A DNA stretch of 41,334 bases from Mikrocytos mackini. Lineage: Eukaryota; Endomyxa; Ascetosporea; Mikrocytida; Mikrocytiidae. Within the stretch, counting starts at the first letter, position 1, and the number at the start of each line of letters is the position of its first letter. A model generated the notes under the pieces. That model searched no databases and was not told where the DNA came from. It worked only from the letters and a program-made list of their open reading frames with translations. Positions 38,948 to 41,334 of this stretch are shown one piece after another. Where the stretch lies: the NCBI GenBank assembly GCA_030180075.1, contig JASNJN010000014.1, positions 1 to 41,334 of the forward strand, read 5' to 3'. The translations under genes were made by a program, and so were the position numbers.

Positions 38948-41334
38948 GAGTGCCCGCAGAATGGCTACTAACCTATTGGGTTTGTTTGTTGAGGATTGGG
39001 TGGTCACTTCTAGCATTCTAATTAATGCTTTGTGACTTACCGAATCATACGCCTTGCAGAAATCAATATACGCGCTGTTTAGCGGCGCATGAGTGATTGA
39101 TCTGCAGGTGTTCACAACAAATTCGTTCATCAGATGAGCGTCCAGACAACCACGTCTCCTGTTAAGGAGGGCGCGCTGCTCTGGATCCCAGTTACCAGTG
39201 CGTATTAGGGTTTGTATGATCCTACCTTCCAAAACGGAAGTGAACAGTTTATAGCACGTGTTCAACATGGTAATGGGCCTGAAGTTCTTTGGTGAGGATT
39301 TCTCACCTGCCATTTTATAGAAGAGGATTGTCCGCCCCGTAGTGAACCATTGCTCAGGACTAGTTAATCCTAGCCAGATTTCATTGAACAATCTGACTAG
39401 TATACGGACCGTCATCGTCGATAGCGCCTTATATAGGTGCGGGTAGACCCCGTCAGGCCCGCAGGCCTTCCACGGGGACGTGCACGATAGTGCACGTTCT
39501 ACCTCGATGGTCGAGATGGGGCTGGAAGTTATCAGCGAATCATGAGTTGCGAATTTGCACTTCTCAATCGCTGCTTCCAAGTTCTGTACATTCACATCTT
39601 GTGGGATCTCCCAGATGTTTTTCCAGAACTGTATGTGCTCCGTTTTGTCCTCGATCTCCACGAATTCCAGGTTTTGACGCCTGGTTTTCTTGTATCTCGA
39701 GAACCACTCCGCTTCTTCGTTGAGGAATCTCGTCAACTTTTTGAATCTGATTGCATTTTGCAACTTCTTCTTCTTAGCCATGATATCCTTAACCCTACTA
39801 ATTTCGGAGGATATCTCGGCCGGAGTGCTTACCTTGAACTGCTTCTTAAGTTTCCGGGCTTTTTCCGGACTAACTGTTCTGCAGCGCAAGGCGGTGAGAA
39901 GGTTAAGTTTTCTGCTCCACCTGTCGGGGGTGTCGCTTTTGAAACCTTTGCTAACCTTCTTCTCACATCCTGCCTTGACATACATGACGTACAAGAGTGC
40001 GTTCATTTCTGCCAAGGAGATAAAGTTTTCTCTTTCTCTCAGGATCTGGTATACTGCCTTGCGGAGGGTGGCATGTATTGCCACTCGCTTAGCTCCGCAA
40101 ATTCGGTTAGAGAAGTCGGCAGTGTTATTCCTCAATACACCCTGGACGGTTTGCCACAGGGCATTTTTAAGGTCTGACTCTCCTTCCCGGGGTAGGATGG
40201 ACTGTATGACCTCTTCCTCTGGGACCAACGAGTCTGCATAGATGGTTCCGGGTGGGTTGTCTCCCACCTTCCATTCTATGAAAGAGTCGTCTTCGTCTTC
40301 CACAGGAAGGAATTCCAATGTGGAGTCCTGTTCGTGGTGTTCTGGTTCTCCTATAGATATGTCCAGGGAGTTTTCCCATCGGACTATCTCTAGGTCAGAA
40401 CCGTCCCCTTTAGTTTCGATATCCTGTTTGGTATCAATTTCAGGGGTTGGTGGAGTGTAGGTGACAATAGCAGTCTCCTCATGAGGGGTTTCCTTCACGA
40501 GTTTCTGCTTCTCGACTCCTACGTTCTCCGATTCTGGCGGTGTGGGGATTCTCTCCACTACCAGAGCCATATATTTGATNGACCAAGGACCGTTTGCATC
40601 CAACGGGAGTGNATCNTCGNAGGGCAACATCAACTCCGGGACACGAATGCCCTTTACGAGTTTCAGTTGTTTCCTACCAGGATTTTCCCACTCAGGGATA
40701 GGAGGGACCCTCATTATCACCCATACCGTGTATGGAATGGCCCAAGGGCCTGAGGTTTCTCCGACAGATGGGCAGTTTCCGGGGCGATTTGCATCCGGTT
40801 GCTGCCCGTTTCTCACTCGAATGCCCGAGCCCTGTCCACCTTCGTTCGAAGGCTTTTCAAGAGACAGTGTGGAACCAGTTGATTTTATTTGGGAAGTGGT
40901 CCCACACTGTTCTTCACGAACGACGTTTGCCGTTTGCTTGACAGGGGTAGTACTTGTTTCAGGTTTGGCCTTGATGGCTATAACCTTACTCCGTTCCTTC
41001 ACGGGCCACTTTACAGGTTTCCAAAGAGGAAGTTGGTCTTTCTTCTCCACCTTCCAAGACTTTGGGATTTCCCAATTCTTGCGGTGGAGATTAAGTTTAC
41101 CAACTCCCTCAAAAATGTCTTCCCTACCCCACTCGACCGTTCGTCTCGAAGAGACTTTGGTCCACACCCCTTTTTTTCAGGCTGGTGTGGGATATGTTGA
41201 CGTGTAGTGTTAACTACACGCGGAATGATACTTTCGCTCCGCGCTCGCCGGGTACTAGGATGTGAATCCTTTCTCCGAGGGAGGACGCGTACTATCGCAG
41301 TGGGTGGGATTGGGTTTCTTTCCCGACTTCTCAC
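38948..41334 (-). CDS. LINE ORF2 N-terminal half with reverse transcriptase start (right arm)
   Basis: One open frame runs from 41167 to about 38948 (its last codons, to 38819, are spacer and left-arm antisense). A second frame, 41011 to the window edge, carries MRSRERNPIPPTAIVRVLPR, which the left arm also has, so a frame break or a different start lies near 41150. Same parts as the left copy: GPW.I repeat units, acidic linker (HEEDSTLEFLPVEDED-like region), WKACGPDGVYPHLYKAL, NFRPITMLNTCYKLF and motif A AYIDFCKAYDSVSHKAL with the expected Tyr. It is better preserved than the left arm. Ns at 40580-40620 make a few residues unknown. The active-site half and nuclease are missing. Confidence 0.85.

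Larger units (their letters stand above)
36149..41334. repeat. 2.4-kb inverted duplication of a LINE ORF2 half
   Basis: Left arm 36149-38906 (MITE excluded, about 2.39 kb) and right arm 38948-41334 are reverse complements around a 41-base spacer; the right arm runs off the window. The arms differ by a few percent, and differ in the MITE and one indel, so they are not a fresh copy of each other. The junction shows GCACTC/GAGTGC microhomology. Confidence 0.93.

Noticed and set aside
36149-41334. Whole-genome-amplification hairpin artefact
   Set aside because: The arms differ by many substitutions, an indel and a MITE insertion, so they are not copies made in one reaction. Chimeric assembly is still possible.
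1-41334. tRNA or rRNA genes
   Set aside because: No cloverleaf with a GTTC-type T arm or conserved rRNA stretch was found by eye; a covariance-model search would be the proper test.
1-41334. CRISPR array or bacterial operon
   Set aside because: No regularly spaced repeats; gene content is eukaryotic.

Overview
This is an AT-rich eukaryotic window: a small, very dense island of host genes surrounded by layers of transposable elements. The host genes are recognisable as eukaryotic (MBF1-like factor, eIF1, a UAA/SLC35B-type transporter, a Bet1-type SNARE, RNA polymerase II subunit Rpb3). They sit 27 to 92 bases apart, often as divergent pairs. The key clue is eIF1 (5279-5646), which reads correctly only if two 16-base GT...AG introns are removed. 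Fixed ultra-short introns of this size are known from heterotrich ciliates and, as I recall, from the rhizarian parasite Mikrocytos. With tight spacing and heavy transposon load this suggests a reduced, probably parasitic protist (an ascetosporean-like rhizarian is one candidate; a microsporidian-like genome is less favoured because of the introns). The species cannot be fixed from the sequence. TAA, TAG and TGA all serve as stops in the host genes.

Layout. 1-1823: 3' half of a Ty3/gypsy pol fossil. 2804-9229: host island (MBF1-like; unknown type I membrane protein; beta-propeller-like protein; eIF1; transporter; Bet1-like SNARE; Rpb3). 10106-13290: two related fold-back elements, one cutting a MULE transposase fragment. 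14086-14243: a hAT-type MITE. 15217-17544: ORF1 region of a non-LTR retrotransposon. 17722-19274: two MULE fragments in opposite orientation with a MITE at their junction. 20362-23125: a nearly full MULE transposase gene with C2H2, SWIM and PHD fingers. 23395-26876: a DNA transposon with perfect 27-bp terminal inverted repeats and an intact 458-residue transposase. 27751-31388: hAT relics and MITEs with 8-bp target duplications. 31549-32696: 3' half of an LINE with a restriction-like endonuclease. 32820-41334: a nested stack (MULE, then hAT, then LINE, then MITE), ending in a 2.4-kb-per-arm inverted duplication of the LINE reverse transcriptase ORF.

How it works together. The host genes belong to core functions (translation start, transcription, ER/Golgi traffic). 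Several host genes and at least one transposase gene share an AAATTT(T)CAA box directly before the ATG, so the promoters seem minimal and partly shared in style by the elements. The MITEs fall into three groups with hAT-like ends, one of which prefers GTTTAAAC-like targets that another group itself carries. Most of the window is transposon or transposon debris; Ns and small frame breaks show that part of the assembly is low quality.
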